The position numbers and the translations under genes are program-made. The notes beneath the pieces were generated by a model. It worked only from the letters and a program-made list of their open reading frames with translations, was not told where the DNA came from and made no database searches. Below, piece after piece: positions 19,240-31,159 of a stretch of DNA of 64,000 nt (within the stretch, counting starts at the first letter, position 1; each line of letters opens with the position of its first letter). This stretch comes from Acinetobacter modestus (GTDB lineage: Bacteria; Pseudomonadota; Gammaproteobacteria; Pseudomonadales; Moraxellaceae). Location: NCBI RefSeq assembly GCF_014636095.1, contig NZ_BMDV01000003.1, positions 248,001-312,000 on the forward strand. The letters are read 5' to 3'.

Positions 19240-20106
19240 ATGCTTATTTCTAGATCAATCTGGCAAAATATTCAACAATACAGCTGGCTCACGCTTGCAA
19301 TTGTATGCTTGATTGCTGCATTGGTCTTTTGGGGAATTACTGATGGAGATGCTTTGGTTGAGGTAGATCAACCAGCTAAAACTGAGGTTCAAATTCAACC
19401 TGAAAAAGTGACTGCAACTGCTCATCTAGGTGCCTTTTCTAATGAGGTGAAGCCGCTAGATTTAACAACCAGAGTTGTTGTTTCTAATGAGCATGCACCA
19501 GAATTTCGTGGCACTAAATTTATTAAAGAAAATCAGCAAAAATGGACGATGGAAATTTTTCGTAGTTCAGATGAAGCAATTGTTAAAAATTTTTTGTTGA
19601 GTCGATTAGATCGGAAAAAGTTTATTTATTTCCGCTTAACTGGTGAGGATCAGGCAGAACAATATGTTCTTGCTTATGGTATGTCACCGAATATGGAGGA
19701 AGCAAATCGTCAGTTTGCTCAATTGAATTTGGTACTTCCTCAATCCGTGCAACCTAAAGCCCAGCAATTATCAAAATATGCAGAGTTTGTGAATGATTTA
19801 GGGTTTGATGAATTAAAAACAGCGACAAATCAGCTTTATGATATTCAGTTAAAACCCGCAGCGCTACCTAAAGTGGACGAGAGTTTGTTGGCTGCAGGGG
19901 CGGTGGTTTCACAAGGCAGTTTGGGTGTTAGTTCAGAAAAGCCAGCAGTTGATCCTGCAATAGCAACTCAGACAACAGTCACACAGCGTGATGCTCAAGG
20001 TAACGTGGTAAACGTCAAACAAAGCCAATCTTCAACACAAAACCCTGAAAAATTGAAAGAAAATTCAGATTCTTCTAAACGCGATGTGGTAGATCCATTC
20101 AATTAG
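19240..20106 (+). CDS. DamX-like inner-membrane protein with SPOR-like region
   Basis: This 288 aa protein has one transmembrane helix (about residues 10-31) and a periplasmic domain. The segment from about 98 to 165 (WTMEIFRSSDEAIVKNFLLS... YVLAYGMSPNMEEANRQF) has the two-repeat alpha/beta look of a SPOR domain, which binds denuded glycan at septa. The C-terminal 70 residues are Ser/Gln/Thr-rich and probably disordered. In E. coli damX follows aroB, and in Pseudomonas a similar gene lies between aroB and gltB, as here. I chose the ATG at 19240 because the frame's earlier TTG lies inside aroB. Function in division is inferred from position and fold. Confidence 0.68.
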   Translation: MLISRSIWQNIQQYSWLTLAIVCLIAALVFWGITDGDALVEVDQPAKTEVQIQPEKVTATAHLGAFSNEVKPLDLTTRVVVSNEHAPEFRGTKFIKENQQKWTMEIFRSSDEAIVKNFLLSRLDRKKFIYFRLTGEDQAEQYVLAYGMSPNMEEANRQFAQLNLVLPQSVQPKAQQLSKYAEFVNDLGFDELKTATNQLYDIQLKPAALPKVDESLLAAGAVVSQGSLGVSSEKPAVDPAIATQTTVTQRDAQGNVVNVKQSQSSTQNPEKLKENSDSSKRDVVDPFN

Positions 20107-20563
20107 TATTGCACTAATTTTGAGCATTATTGGCGCTTTTTTAAGGCGAAATGACTTATTTTGGTGCAAAAAAACCTGATAAGATATAGCTTTAGCCTAT
20201 TATAAATTAAGGTTATTTTAATTTTTTTAATGATTTAGTAAATTTATAATTAATTGGTATGTTTTTTGCTTCCTTGTGGTGCTAATTTATCTGCTCATTG
20301 CACTTTTTCACACTAAACACCCAATTAATTTAGTGAAATGGAAAGTTTTTGTGCTTTACAAACATTGGTGAAGGTGTAATAACTGAAAACACTTTATATG
20401 CTTGAGTACGCTGTTTCTTCTTAAAGAAAGGCGTATATTGCAAATCCGCCAGGAAAAATGTTTTTGCGAAGCATTGAACTTTATATGAGTTGATCGGCAA
20501 TATCGCAGAAAATGAATTGATTGTTTGTTGCTCGAAAGAGCCATGTTGAAAGAAGGGTACGCT
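20107..20563 (+). other. Long non-coding leader region before gltB
   Basis: These 457 bases hold no supportable gene. A weak sigma-70-like pair (TTGGTG at 20160-20165 and ATATAG 17 bases later) could start gltBD transcription and would give a leader of about 370 bases. I do not recognise a known riboswitch or a clean terminator hairpin in it. Nitrogen control by NtrC or an Lrp-type factor is possible but no operator is visible. Confidence 0.4.
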
Positions 20564-23500
20564 ATGCACATGCCATCGCCTAATACTGTAGCTCCCGCTC
20601 AAGGCTTATATCAGCCTGATGAGTTTAAGGATAACTGTGGTTTTGGTCTGATTGCCCATATGAAGGGTGAATCAAGCCATCATCTGGTCGAAACTGCGAT
20701 TCACAGTTTAAGTTGCATGACGCACCGTGGTGGTATTGCCGCGGATGGTAAAACAGGAGATGGTTGCGGATTGTTATTGGCAATGCCAAAACAATTTTTC
20801 CGTGAAGAAGCTCAGAAGCTAGGCAGTAATCTAACTGAGATTTTTGCTGCAGGCACAGTATTTTTGAATATTGACCCTGCTTTAGCTCAAAATGCAAAGA
20901 ACATTTTAAATAAAGAAATTGCAGCAGAAGGTTTAACGGTTGCGGCATGGCGTGTTGTACCAACAAATAATGATGCTTTAGGTGAAATTGCATTGCAATC
21001 ACTCCCAGCATTTGAACAAATTTTAGTTAACTGCCCAATGGGTTTGACAGAAGTTGAATTTAACCGCAAGTTATTTTTAGCTCGTCGCCGTGCAGAACAA
21101 CAATTACAAAACGACCCATTATTCTATGTGACAACACTTGCAACAACTGTCATCACATATAAAGGCTTAATGATGCCGGCAGCAATTGCTGACTTCTATA
21201 CAGACTTAGCTGATGAACGTCTAAAATCGCATATTGTGGTGTTCCATCAGCGTTTCTCAACCAATACTTTGCCACGTTGGCCATTGGCTCAGCCATTCCG
21301 TTATCTTGCACATAATGGTGAAATTAACACCATTACGGCAAATCGTAACTGGGCACTGGCTCGTACGCCAAAGTTTGAAAATCCATTACTGCCGGGTTTA
21401 ACTGAGTTAAATCCGATTGTAAACCGTACTGGTTCGGATTCATCAAGCCTAGACAATATGCTTGAAATTCTTGTTGGTGGCGGAATGGACTTATTCCGTG
21501 CACTTCGCATGTTGGTTCCACCTGCATGGCAAAATGTTGAAACTTTAGATGCTGATCTACGTGCATTCTATGAATTCAACTCTAAGCATATGGAAGCTTG
21601 GGATGGTCCAGCGGGTCTTGTGATTCAAGATGGTCGTCACGCGATTTGTATGTTGGATCGTAATGGTTTACGCCCTGCACGTTGGGTGATCACCAAAAAT
21701 GATTACATCACGCTTGCATCAGAGATTGGTGTATGGGGTTATGAACCAGAAGATGTTGTGTCTAAAGGTCGTGTTGGTCCTGGTCAAATTTTAGTTGTAG
21801 ATACTTTGACAGGCAAAGTCCTTGATACGAAAGATGTTAGCAATCACCTTAAAAACATGCGTCCGTATCGTGAATGGTTGCGTGACCATGCGATTCGTTT
21901 GAAAGCAGATCCTCAGCTTGAAGAACAATTGAGTGATCAAGGTTTAACTGGTGATGCATTAAAAGCGGCTCAAAAAATGTTTATGGTGACATTTGAAGAG
22001 CGTGATCAGATTTTGCGTCCAATCGCAGAAAGTGGTCAGGAAGCTGTTGGTTCAATGGGTGATGATACACCAATGGCAGTCTTGTCTCGTCAAGTTCGCC
22101 ATGTATCAGACTATTTCCGTCAACAGTTTGCGCAAGTGACCAATCCACCAATCGATCCATTACGTGAATCGATCGTAATGTCATTGGAAACATGTTTGGG
22201 TCGTGAGCAAAACGTATTTGAACAGGGTCCTGAACACGCTGACCGCATCATTATTTCAAGCCCTGTATTGTCACATTCAAAAATGCAGCAGCTTCGTGAT
22301 GTTGAAAAAGAACGTGCGGGTTATGCTGTTGCTGATATCAATCTGAATTATGCAGAAACCGAAGGTTTACAAGCCGCAGTTGCACGTATTTGTGAAGAAG
22401 CTGCACAAGCGGTTCGTGATGGCAAAACTTTAATCGTTTTGACCGATAAAAATATTCGTGAAGGTTTCTTGCCAGCAAACTCAGCATTGGTAACAGGTGC
22501 AGTACATCATTACTTGATTCAAGTTGGTTTACGTACTGATGCAAATATTTTGGTCGAGACCGGTTTCGCACGTGATCCACATCAATTTGCAGTACTACTA
22601 GGTTTTGGTGCAACAGCAATTTACCCATATTTAGCTTATGACGTGATCAATGATTTGGTTGCGAAAGGTGAATTGTTGGGTGACCCAATTTATGCGCAAG
22701 CAAACTTCCGTAAGGGAATTGAGAAAGGCTTATTAAAAGTACTTTCTAAAATGGGGATCTCGACAGTTGCTTCTTATCGTGGCGGTCAATTGTTTGAAGC
22801 TGTTGGTTTATCATCTGAAGTGGTTGATAAATGTTTCCTTGGTGTACCAAGCCGTATCCAAGGTGCGACTTTTGCTGATTTAGAAAATGACCAGAAAAAA
22901 TTGGCGACAACTGCTTGGCAAAATCGCAAGCCAATTGATCAAGGTGGTTTACTCAAGTTCGTATTCGGTAAAGAGTATCATGCGTTCAACCCTGATGTGA
23001 TTAACTCATTGCATAAAGCTGTTCGTTCAGGTCAATATCAAGACTTTAAAGAATACGCTGAGCTAGTAAACAACCGTCCAGTTGCTACGATTCGTGACTT
23101 ATTCAAGTTAAAAACAACAGATTCGATTGCGATTGATCAAGTTGAAACGATTGAAGAGATTCTACCTCGTTTTGACTCTGCGGGAATGTCTTTAGGTGCG
23201 TTGTCTCCAGAAGCACATGAAGCAATTGCAATTGCGATGAATACGATTGGTGGTCGTTCGAACTCTGGTGAGGGCGGTGAAGATCCTGCACGTTACGGCA
23301 CTATTCGTAACTCGAAAATCAAACAGATTGCATCAGGTCGTTTTGGTGTAACTCCTGCGTACTTAACCTCTGCTGAAGTGTTGCAGATTAAAGTTGCACA
23401 GGGTGCAAAACCAGGTGAAGGTGGTCAGTTACCAGGTGGTAAAGTGAATGGCTTAATTGCACGTTTACGTTACTCAGTACCGGGTGTGACTTTGATTTCT

Positions 23501-25048
23501 CCACCTCCACATCATGACATTTACTCAATTGAAGATTTGTCACAATTAATCTTTGACTTGAAGCAAGTCAATCCTCAAGCGATGGTATCGGTAAAACTAG
23601 TATCAGAGCCAGGTGTTGGAACGATTGCGGCAGGTGTTGCAAAAGCCTATGCAGACTTCATTACCATTTCAGGTTATGACGGTGGTACAGCAGCATCTCC
23701 ACTTTCATCGATTCACCATGCGGGCTCGCCTTGGGAACTTGGTTTAAGTGAAGCGCATCAAGCACTTCGTGTAAATGATTTGCGTGGTAAGGTTCGTGTA
23801 CAAACTGATGGTGGATTAAAAACAGGTCTGGATGTGATCAAAGCAGCAATTTTAGGTGCTGAAAGCTTTGGTTTCGGTTCTACACCAATGATCGCATTAG
23901 GTTGTAAATATCTTCGTATTTGCCACCTGAACAACTGTGCAACTGGTGTTGCAACTCAGCAAGATCATTTACGTCAAGAACACTATATTGGCGAACCAGA
24001 AATGTTGATTAACTTCTTCAAGTTTATTGCAGAAGAAACACGTGAATGGTTAGCTGCTCTAGGTGTTGCATCACTTAAAGATTTGATTGGTCGCGTTGAT
24101 TTGCTTGAGGTTTTACCAGGTGAAACTGAAAAGCATGCTCATCTTGATCTCAGCACGTTATTGACTTCACATCCATCTGCTGAAGGTAAAGCTCAGTATT
24201 GCCAAGTTCAAGGTAATGCGCCATTTGATAAAGGTGTATTGGCTGAGAAAATGGTTGCTGAAATGCTACCAGCGATTGAAGCAGGTACAGGCGGTTCGTT
24301 TAATTTTACTGTTGGTAACTGTGATCGTTCGATTGGTGCACGTATTTCAGGTGAGATCGCACGTCGCTACGGCAACTTAGGGATGGAAAGCAGCCCAGTT
24401 GTAATGAATCTTGTTGGTACAGCTGGTCAGTCACTTGGTGTTTGGAACGCAGGTGGTCTGCATATCAAACTTGAAGGTGATGCGAACGATTACGTTGGTA
24501 AAGGCATGGCAGGTGGTCGAGTTTCGATCTTCCCACCAAAAGGTTCACCGTTCCAAACACAAAATACTGCAATCATCGGTAACACTTGTTTGTATGGTGC
24601 GACTGGCGGTAAGTTATTTGCTGCTGGTACTGCGGGTGAGCGTTTCGCTGTTCGTAACTCGGGTGCTTTTGCGGTAATTGAAGGTGCTGGCGACCACTGC
24701 TGTGAATATATGACAGGTGGTGTGGTAACTGTATTAGGTAAAGTGGGTCATAACTTTGGTGCGGGTATGACAGGCGGTTTCGCTTATGTACTTGACCTTG
24801 ATAATGACTTTGTTGACTACTACAACCATGAGCTGATTGACCTAAATCGTATCTCTACCGAGTCGATGGAAGATCATAAAGAAAACCTCCTTCGTATTCT
24901 TGATGAACATATTCAAGAGACGGGAAGTGCTTGGGCATACAAAATCCGTAATGAGTTCGACTTCTATAGTCGTAAGTTCTGGCTTGTAAAACCAAAAGCT
25001 GCTAATTTGCAATCGCTTTTGAAAACAACCCAAGCTGATCCACAATAA
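20564..25048 (+). CDS. gltB: Glutamate synthase [NADPH] large subunit
   Basis: This subunit of about 1494 aa makes glutamate from glutamine and 2-oxoglutarate. The N-terminal class II amidotransferase domain begins at Cys25 ([10 protein letters not shown]), which is exposed as the mature N-terminus after propeptide removal. The central domain follows, then the FMN domain with [13 protein letters not shown] and PGEGGQLPG, the 3Fe-4S cysteines in [15 protein letters not shown], and the C-terminal beta-helix domain. I chose the ATG at 20564 because GAAGGG precedes it at a good distance. TTG 20525 and ATG 20543 lie upstream in frame. gltD follows after 71 bases. Confidence 0.97.
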   Translation: MHMPSPNTVAPAQGLYQPDEFKDNCGFGLIAHMKGESSHHLVETAIHSLSCMTHRGGIAADGKTGDGCGLLLAMPKQFFREEAQKLGSNLTEIFAAGTVFLNIDPALAQNAKNILNKEIAAEGLTVAAWRVVPTNNDALGEIALQSLPAFEQILVNCPMGLTEVEFNRKLFLARRRAEQQLQNDPLFYVTTLATTVITYKGLMMPAAIADFYTDLADERLKSHIVVFHQRFSTNTLPRWPLAQPFRYLAHNGEINTITANRNWALARTPKFENPLLPGLTELNPIVNRTGSDSSSLDNMLEILVGGGMDLFRALRMLVPPAWQNVETLDADLRAFYEFNSKHMEAWDGPAGLVIQDGRHAICMLDRNGLRPARWVITKNDYITLASEIGVWGYEPEDVVSKGRVGPGQILVVDTLTGKVLDTKDVSNHLKNMRPYREWLRDHAIRLKADPQLEEQLSDQGLTGDALKAAQKMFMVTFEERDQILRPIAESGQEAVGSMGDDTPMAVLSRQVRHVSDYFRQQFAQVTNPPIDPLRESIVMSLETCLGREQNVFEQGPEHADRIIISSPVLSHSKMQQLRDVEKERAGYAVADINLNYAETEGLQAAVARICEEAAQAVRDGKTLIVLTDKNIREGFLPANSALVTGAVHHYLIQVGLRTDANILVETGFARDPHQFAVLLGFGATAIYPYLAYDVINDLVAKGELLGDPIYAQANFRKGIEKGLLKVLSKMGISTVASYRGGQLFEAVGLSSEVVDKCFLGVPSRIQGATFADLENDQKKLATTAWQNRKPIDQGGLLKFVFGKEYHAFNPDVINSLHKAVRSGQYQDFKEYAELVNNRPVATIRDLFKLKTTDSIAIDQVETIEEILPRFDSAGMSLGALSPEAHEAIAIAMNTIGGRSNSGEGGEDPARYGTIRNSKIKQIASGRFGVTPAYLTSAEVLQIKVAQGAKPGEGGQLPGGKVNGLIARLRYSVPGVTLISPPPHHDIYSIEDLSQLIFDLKQVNPQAMVSVKLVSEPGVGTIAAGVAKAYADFITISGYDGGTAASPLSSIHHAGSPWELGLSEAHQALRVNDLRGKVRVQTDGGLKTGLDVIKAAILGAESFGFGSTPMIALGCKYLRICHLNNCATGVATQQDHLRQEHYIGEPEMLINFFKFIAEETREWLAALGVASLKDLIGRVDLLEVLPGETEKHAHLDLSTLLTSHPSAEGKAQYCQVQGNAPFDKGVLAEKMVAEMLPAIEAGTGGSFNFTVGNCDRSIGARISGEIARRYGNLGMESSPVVMNLVGTAGQSLGVWNAGGLHIKLEGDANDYVGKGMAGGRVSIFPPKGSPFQTQNTAIIGNTCLYGATGGKLFAAGTAGERFAVRNSGAFAVIEGAGDHCCEYMTGGVVTVLGKVGHNFGAGMTGGFAYVLDLDNDFVDYYNHELIDLNRISTESMEDHKENLLRILDEHIQETGSAWAYKIRNEFDFYSRKFWLVKPKAANLQSLLKTTQADPQ

Positions 25049-25086
25049 TTCCACGACTGCAAAGACATAGGCAGGTGCAGAGGTGA

Positions 25087-26541
<1,455 letters not shown>

Positions 26542-26564
26542 TTAATCTTTATAGTTTGATTGCG

Positions 26565-26595
26565 ATAAAGCCTGCTTAAGCAGGCTTTATTTTTT
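26565..26595 (+). terminator. Rho-independent terminator after gltD
   Basis: A 13-base perfect arm (26565-26577) pairs with 26578-26590 around AAAGCCTGCTT and its complement, followed by a T run. It ends the gltBD operon. Confidence 0.9.
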
Positions 26596-26708
26596 CATCT
26601 TATCTTTTTGGTAGTTTTAGCAAATCTTGTAAGCTTTTTTGCCCTGTCCCTGATCATTTTTCAGCATGATACTCGAAGACCAATCAGGAAATTGTGCAGG
26701 CAATAAAA

Positions 26709-27599
26709 ATGGCTCTTGCAAATGTGAATGCTGAAAAAACCTATTTGAATAGACCAAAAGCTTTGGGTATTACGGTACGTCGTTTGCAGTTTAATCCAAA
26801 AAAAATTAAACGACATTATTTCGCTAATTCTCCACTAATGTCACATCTCTTAACCGCTTTGTCTTCAACATTTCCAATCGGTGAACAATATTTTGTAAAT
26901 AGCGTGAGGAATGTTAGGGATAAAGTCCAAGAGCCACAGTTACAAGCACAAATTGCAGCATTTATCGGGCAAGAAGCGATGCATTCTAAAGCCCATACTG
27001 AGTTCAATGATGCATGGCGTAAAGAGGATTATAACCTTGATCGTTTTCAAGCATGGCTTGCAAAACGTGATGATGCACTACGAAACATTCATCCAAAATT
27101 ACAGCTTGCGTTGACCTGTGCATTTGAACATTTTACAGCGATGTTAGGTGGTTATATTCTGAAGCATCCAGAGATTCTAAGTACTTTAGATGATGATGCA
27201 ATGAAATTATGGGTGTGGCATGCAATTGAAGAAATCGAGCATCGCTCGGTTGCTTTTGATGTCTATCAAGAGGTCTATGGTGATGACCGAATTCGTCGTC
27301 TGTTGATGCGTAGCGTGACCACTGGATTTGCAAGTCTCACTTTTTATGCAACATCACGTTTGATTTGGCAAGATAAGTGGAAAAGCTTGCCGAAAGTTGG
27401 TGGTAATCTATTTGGAATGTATTTACTTGGAAAAATGTTAATTCAGCTTATTCCTGAATACTTATCGTATTATCAAACAGATTTCCATCCTGCAAAGCAC
27501 GACTATACAAAATTAGTGAATTATTGGAAAGCACGTATGGCGGATGAGTATAGTATGGTCAGTTTCCAAGAAGAAAAAGTTTCAAAATTATATAGTTAA
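26709..27599 (+). CDS. Ferritin-like metal-dependent hydrolase (PF10118 family)
   Basis: This protein of about 296 aa matches the predicted metal-dependent hydrolase family (COG3687/PF10118). Repeated acidic and His motifs on helices, GQEAMHSKAHTEFN near residues 84-97 and WHAIEEIEHRSVAFDVY near 168-184, look like a di-iron site. Activity and substrate are unknown to me. I prefer the ATG at 26709, which has AGG eight bases upstream. A GTG at 26694 in the same frame would add five residues. It is flanked by terminators, so it seems monocistronic. Confidence 0.8.
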   Translation: MALANVNAEKTYLNRPKALGITVRRLQFNPKKIKRHYFANSPLMSHLLTALSSTFPIGEQYFVNSVRNVRDKVQEPQLQAQIAAFIGQEAMHSKAHTEFNDAWRKEDYNLDRFQAWLAKRDDALRNIHPKLQLALTCAFEHFTAMLGGYILKHPEILSTLDDDAMKLWVWHAIEEIEHRSVAFDVYQEVYGDDRIRRLLMRSVTTGFASLTFYATSRLIWQDKWKSLPKVGGNLFGMYLLGKMLIQLIPEYLSYYQTDFHPAKHDYTKLVNYWKARMADEYSMVSFQEEKVSKLYS

Positions 27600-27634
27600 T
27601 CCATTTTTTATAAACATAAACGTTGTGCTTAACA

Positions 27635-27671
27635 AGGCATTGCTCAAGGCCATTGAGTAATGTCTTTTTTT
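27635..27671 (+). terminator. Probable terminator after the metal-dependent hydrolase
   Basis: GGCATTGCTCAA and TTGAGTAATGTC pair with two G-U wobbles around a short loop, followed by seven T. Confidence 0.7.
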
Positions 27672-27780
27672 ATTTAAATACGTATAAAGTAACTTTAATA
27701 AATGTTACACAGCGAACAAAAAATCACATTACAATGAATTATTGCAAAAAATATAAAGAAAAACCTGAGGATAAATTTTT

Positions 27781-28371
27781 ATGAAAGTTATTAAGAAAAC
27801 CGCATTAGCAACAGTATTAACAAGCACCTTGTTGTTCACAGGTTGTGGATATAATACTTTACAAGTGAAAGATGAAGCCGTAAGTGCTTCATGGTCTGAG
27901 GTGCAAAATCAATATCAGCGTCGAGCAGATCTTGTTCCTAATCTTGTCAATGTGGTTAAGGGCTATGCTAAACATGAAGAACAAGTCCTCACAGAGGTTA
28001 CGCAAGCTCGTTCTAATGTTGCGGGTTTAAAAGTAGATAAAGAAGTTTTAGAAGACCCAGCGCTATTCGAAAAATATCAACAAGCACAAAGTCAATTGAC
28101 TGGTGCATTATCTCGTTTGATTGCTGTTTCTGAAAATTATCCAGATTTAAAAGCTAATGAACAATTCCGTGATTTACAAGCACAATTGGAAGGTACAGAA
28201 AATCGAATCGCGGTTGCTCGTAATCGCTATATTACGACCGTGCAAGACTATAATTCATATGTGCGTCAGTTTCCACAAGCAATGACGGCAAAAGTCATTG
28301 GTATGAAAACCAAAGAGAACTTTAAAGCAGAGCAATCTGCGCAACAAGCGCCAACAGTTTCATTTAATTAA
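27781..28371 (+). CDS. lemA: LemA family protein
   Basis: This 196 aa membrane-associated helical protein belongs to the LemA family. The N-terminal hydrophobic segment ends in FTGC, so it may be a lipoprotein (Cys22). The family segments SWSEVQNQYQRRADLVPNLVNVVKGYAKHE and RLIAVSENYPDLKANEQFRDLQAQLEGTENRI are clear. The role of LemA proteins is not settled. The gene is followed after 37 bases by a TPM-domain gene, a common pairing across bacteria that suggests a shared envelope role. Confidence 0.92.
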   Translation: MKVIKKTALATVLTSTLLFTGCGYNTLQVKDEAVSASWSEVQNQYQRRADLVPNLVNVVKGYAKHEEQVLTEVTQARSNVAGLKVDKEVLEDPALFEKYQQAQSQLTGALSRLIAVSENYPDLKANEQFRDLQAQLEGTENRIAVARNRYITTVQDYNSYVRQFPQAMTAKVIGMKTKENFKAEQSAQQAPTVSFN

Positions 28372-28408
28372 GATTTGAAATTGTTCTTGATGGGTTTGGA
28401 GTTGCCAT

Positions 28409-29464
28409 ATGTTGGAAGAAATTAGACAAAAACTTAAGCAGCTTTCGGCTGTTCTCATGATTGTTTTTGTAACACTATTTTTTCAACATACAGTTTGGGC
28501 TGAGGTTGCGACTGCAACAGATGAAACTGATTTAGTTGTTGCAGGTAAAATGATTCAGCAGCCACAACAAAATCAATCACAGCCAAACACTACAACACAA
28601 CAAGCACCTATTTTACCCCAAGTTGCCAATGATATGGCTGAGGGTGAATCCATACGTGGTTTACCGACTTTAAATCAGCCTATCATAGATCAAGCCAAAA
28701 TATTAAGTGAGGCGGAAATACAGCAACTCAATCAAAAAATACTGACGTTGTATCAGCAGGGTAAAGCCCAGATTGGGGTGATTATTGTACCAACCACTGG
28801 ACAGGAAGCTATTTTTGATTTTGCTTTACGTACAGGTGAAAAATGGCAATTAGGTTCTGCTAAACGTGATAATGGTTTGTTGATGGCAATTGCAGTCAAT
28901 GATCGCAAAATTCAGATTCTAACAGGCTATGGATTAGAAGGTGTTTTACCCGATGTGGTACTGAGCCGCATTATTCGTAATCAAATAACACCTTATTTTA
29001 AACAAGGTTGGTATGCTCAAGGAATCTCATCAGGTTTGGATGAGATAAGCCATGTTGTGAATCAAGATCCAGAAATTGCACAACAGGCTGCCCAAGAATT
29101 AAAAGACCGTCATGAACAAGCTTTACGTGAGCAACAAGCTAAAGATAATACGCTAACTATGGCGCTATTTATCCTTATAGCTGGTGTTGTCGGTTCATTC
29201 ATTGTTGGCAATCGTTTAAGCGCTGCTACAGCTGGCGTTACCGCTGCTGCTGCTGGACTTTTAAATGGCGCTGGTATTTTGATGAGCTTATTGCTTGGTT
29301 TTGGTATTTTCTTTTTACTGATTACTTCACTAGCTCAGCTTATTTTTCAAACTTTTCTATCTGGAGGGGGGCGAGGTGGCGGTGGTTTTGGTGGAGGAAG
29401 CGGTGGCGGATATAGTGGCGGTGGCGGTAGTTTTGGTGGAGGAGGAGCATCAGGTTCATGGTGA
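28409..29464 (+). CDS. TPM-domain membrane protein with Gly-rich tail
   Basis: This 351 aa protein has a signal peptide or signal anchor (about residues 12-31), a linker rich in Gln and Pro, and a TPM (TLP18.3/Psb32/MOLO-1) domain at about 90-220 (QLNQKILTLYQQGKAQIGVIIV, TGYGLEGVLPD). Two hydrophobic segments follow (about 248-270 and 285-315). The tail is almost pure Gly/Ser and ends GASGSW. This layout is that of YgcG-type proteins encoded next to LemA. Function is unknown. Its end overlaps the next gene by seven bases. Confidence 0.85.
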   Translation: MLEEIRQKLKQLSAVLMIVFVTLFFQHTVWAEVATATDETDLVVAGKMIQQPQQNQSQPNTTTQQAPILPQVANDMAEGESIRGLPTLNQPIIDQAKILSEAEIQQLNQKILTLYQQGKAQIGVIIVPTTGQEAIFDFALRTGEKWQLGSAKRDNGLLMAIAVNDRKIQILTGYGLEGVLPDVVLSRIIRNQITPYFKQGWYAQGISSGLDEISHVVNQDPEIAQQAAQELKDRHEQALREQQAKDNTLTMALFILIAGVVGSFIVGNRLSAATAGVTAAAAGLLNGAGILMSLLLGFGIFFLLITSLAQLIFQTFLSGGGRGGGGFGGGSGGGYSGGGGSFGGGGASGSW

Positions 29465-30018
29465 CAAAGACGGATACAACGGAAATCATTACGCAATCGA
29501 AACTGGAAGAATATGCACAACCTAGTTTAAAACGCTGGTTCAAACATTTTTTCTATATTTCTTCTGCACATCGTTTTTTTAATAAAAAAGACCGCTTGGA
29601 TATTGCACGAGCTGTGCAGCAAGCCGAGAAAGGGCATGTCGGTGAAATTCAAGTGGTAATAGAAGGGCATATACCATGTTCACAGGCTTATCATCAGAAC
29701 ACACGGCTACGTGCTCAGCAGCTATTTGCTGAATTAGGTGTATGGGATACTGAATTGAATAGTGGGGTTCTGCTTTATTTGAATCTTTGTGAGCGCAAAG
29801 TTGAGATTGTGATTGATCGTGGTCTTAAAAATGCGACTCAAACTGAGATTTGGAATCAGATTTGTCAGCGTATTGTCTATCAACTTGCTCAAAAACAACA
29901 TCTAGAAGCGATCAAAAACGGAATTAAAGAGATTGGTCAAGTATTGGACCATTATTATCTTCATTCTGAAGCGGATAACAAAAATGAATTGCCAAACGAG
30001 CCTATCATTCTAAATTGA
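29458..30018 (+). CDS. Cytosolic-looking TPM-domain protein
   Basis: This 186 aa protein contains a TPM domain (about residues 45-165: RAVQQAEKGHVGEIQVVIEGHIP, SGVLLYLNLCERKVEIVIDRG) but no signal peptide or clear transmembrane helix. It overlaps the preceding TPM gene, so the two are probably translated together. It is likely a partner of the LemA/TPM pair. Its activity is unknown. A GTG one codon later is a possible start. Confidence 0.8.
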   Translation: MVTKTDTTEIITQSKLEEYAQPSLKRWFKHFFYISSAHRFFNKKDRLDIARAVQQAEKGHVGEIQVVIEGHIPCSQAYHQNTRLRAQQLFAELGVWDTELNSGVLLYLNLCERKVEIVIDRGLKNATQTEIWNQICQRIVYQLAQKQHLEAIKNGIKEIGQVLDHYYLHSEADNKNELPNEPIILN

Positions 30019-30422
30019 ACGATTTAATAGTTTTATGATCTTTTTTTACACATTGAGAGTAGACTTATGTTGTAAATAGCCCTGTAAAGAGCCATTTCAG
30101 AAATAAACCTTTTTATCTTCCGATAAACGGTTATATTAATATTCATAATTTTTATGTGATTTGTTTCGCTCAATTTTACGCCTCTTCGATAGAAATCATG
30201 CTTAATTCATACGGGATTTGAAAATAAGTTGTGAAAGGTGACATTTTTTGTCATTTATTGCCATAAAGAGTGATAATTGCATTAAAACTAATCTGCAATA
30301 ATATTCTTTTAAGTCTCTGTTTTTTTGAGTTAAAATTGGCTAAGCTAAGGATTGGCATAGAACATGCTAAATACAAAGTAGCTGAAAAGGCTTATAAAAA
30401 TTTAATACATTGGAGAAATGTT
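30019..30422 (+). other. Non-coding region before the first pilin
   Basis: These 404 bases carry no supportable gene. They include a sigma-54 promoter motif (listed separately) about 55-70 bases before the pilin start and a Shine-Dalgarno GGAG at 30412-30415. An open frame from 30270 continues into the pilin, but its extra 51 residues would bury the prepilin leader, so I reject it. Confidence 0.6.
30353..30368 (+). promoter_or_regulatory. Sigma-54 (-24/-12) promoter of the first pilin
   Basis: TGGCATAGAACATGCT has GG (30354-30355) and GC (30366-30367) exactly ten bases apart, the rule for RpoN promoters. Pilin genes in Pseudomonas and Moraxella are known to use sigma-54 with PilSR. No PilR site was searched for. 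Confidence 0.72.
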
Positions 30423-30971
30423 ATGAAATCAATGCAAAAGGGTTTTACTCTTATCGAATTGATGATCGTTGTAGCGATCATTGGTATTTTGGCTGCAATT
30501 GCACTTCCTGCATACCAAGACTACACAGTACGTACGCGTATTACTGAAGGTTTAGGTTTGGCTGAATCTGCAAAATCAGCGATTCAAACGGACGGTTCTG
30601 CATCAGCAGCGGATCTTGATCGTACAGCTGACACTTGGAATGCTCAAGCTGCTGGTACTGGTGCAAACTCTAAATATGTAAACTCTGTTCAAATGAGTGA
30701 TACAACAGGTTTGATTACGATCACTTATAACCCAACCCAAGTTGGTTTGGCAACAACCGAGAATACAATTACTTTAACGCCATGGGTACGTAGTGGTGTT
30801 GCAGGTGCTGGTGAATCTTTAGCAGCTGCGATTGCTGGTGGTCGTACTGGTACGATTGACTGGGGTTGTGCTTCTGAAACAAATGCAACAGCAACAGCAA
30901 GTGGTATTACTGTAGTTGCTCTAGGCAATGCTGGTGTACGTGCTAAATACGCTCCAGCAGCTTGCCGTTAA
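30423..30971 (+). CDS. pilA: Type IV major pilin, first copy
   Basis: This 182 aa prepilin has a short basic leader, MKSMQKG, cleaved before Phe by PilD. The hydrophobic N-terminal helix [20 protein letters not shown] carries the Glu at position 5. The globular domain has a C-terminal Cys pair (WGCASE and APAACR) for the D-region disulfide. The protein ends in Arg, so it lacks the C-terminal Ser used by TfpO-type glycosylation. A sigma-54 promoter motif and GGAG ribosome site precede it, and a strong terminator follows. It is a close paralogue of the next gene. ComP-like is an equally good name. Confidence 0.93.
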   Translation: MKSMQKGFTLIELMIVVAIIGILAAIALPAYQDYTVRTRITEGLGLAESAKSAIQTDGSASAADLDRTADTWNAQAAGTGANSKYVNSVQMSDTTGLITITYNPTQVGLATTENTITLTPWVRSGVAGAGESLAAAIAGGRTGTIDWGCASETNATATASGITVVALGNAGVRAKYAPAACR

Positions 30972-30980
30972 TACATTCCT

Positions 30981-31011
30981 AAAAAATGCAGCCTTAGGGC
31001 TGCTTTTTTTT
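30981..31011 (+). terminator. Terminator between the two pilins
   Basis: GCAGCC (30988-30993) pairs with GGCTGC (30998-31003) over a TTAG loop, with an A tract before and an eight-T run after. It should stop most transcripts of the first pilin. Confidence 0.88.
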
Positions 31012-31119
31012 ATTCATTATAAATGCTTGAATGTAATAAAAATACGAATAAAGTGACGTTTTAGGTTACCCCCTTTTTTTTGATAAACATAAGTTGTTGT
31101 AAAATAAAATTTTAATTTG

Positions 31120-31135
31120 TGGTACGCTTTTTGAT
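31120..31135 (+). promoter_or_regulatory. Degenerate sigma-54-like motif before the second pilin
   Basis: TGGTACGCTTTTTGAT resembles TGGCACG-N4-TTGCA with two mismatches, and has GA in place of the -12 GC. GG to GA spacing is ten bases. It lies about 37-52 bases before the likely start. The weaker match suggests lower or different expression, if it works at all. Confidence 0.4.
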
Positions 31136-31159
31136 TATAAAATAATAATAAATGGGATT

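Noticed and set aside
30270..30422. N-terminal extension of the first pilin (51 residues)
   Set aside because: The extension would bury the prepilin leader; the region instead holds the sigma-54 promoter and ribosome site.
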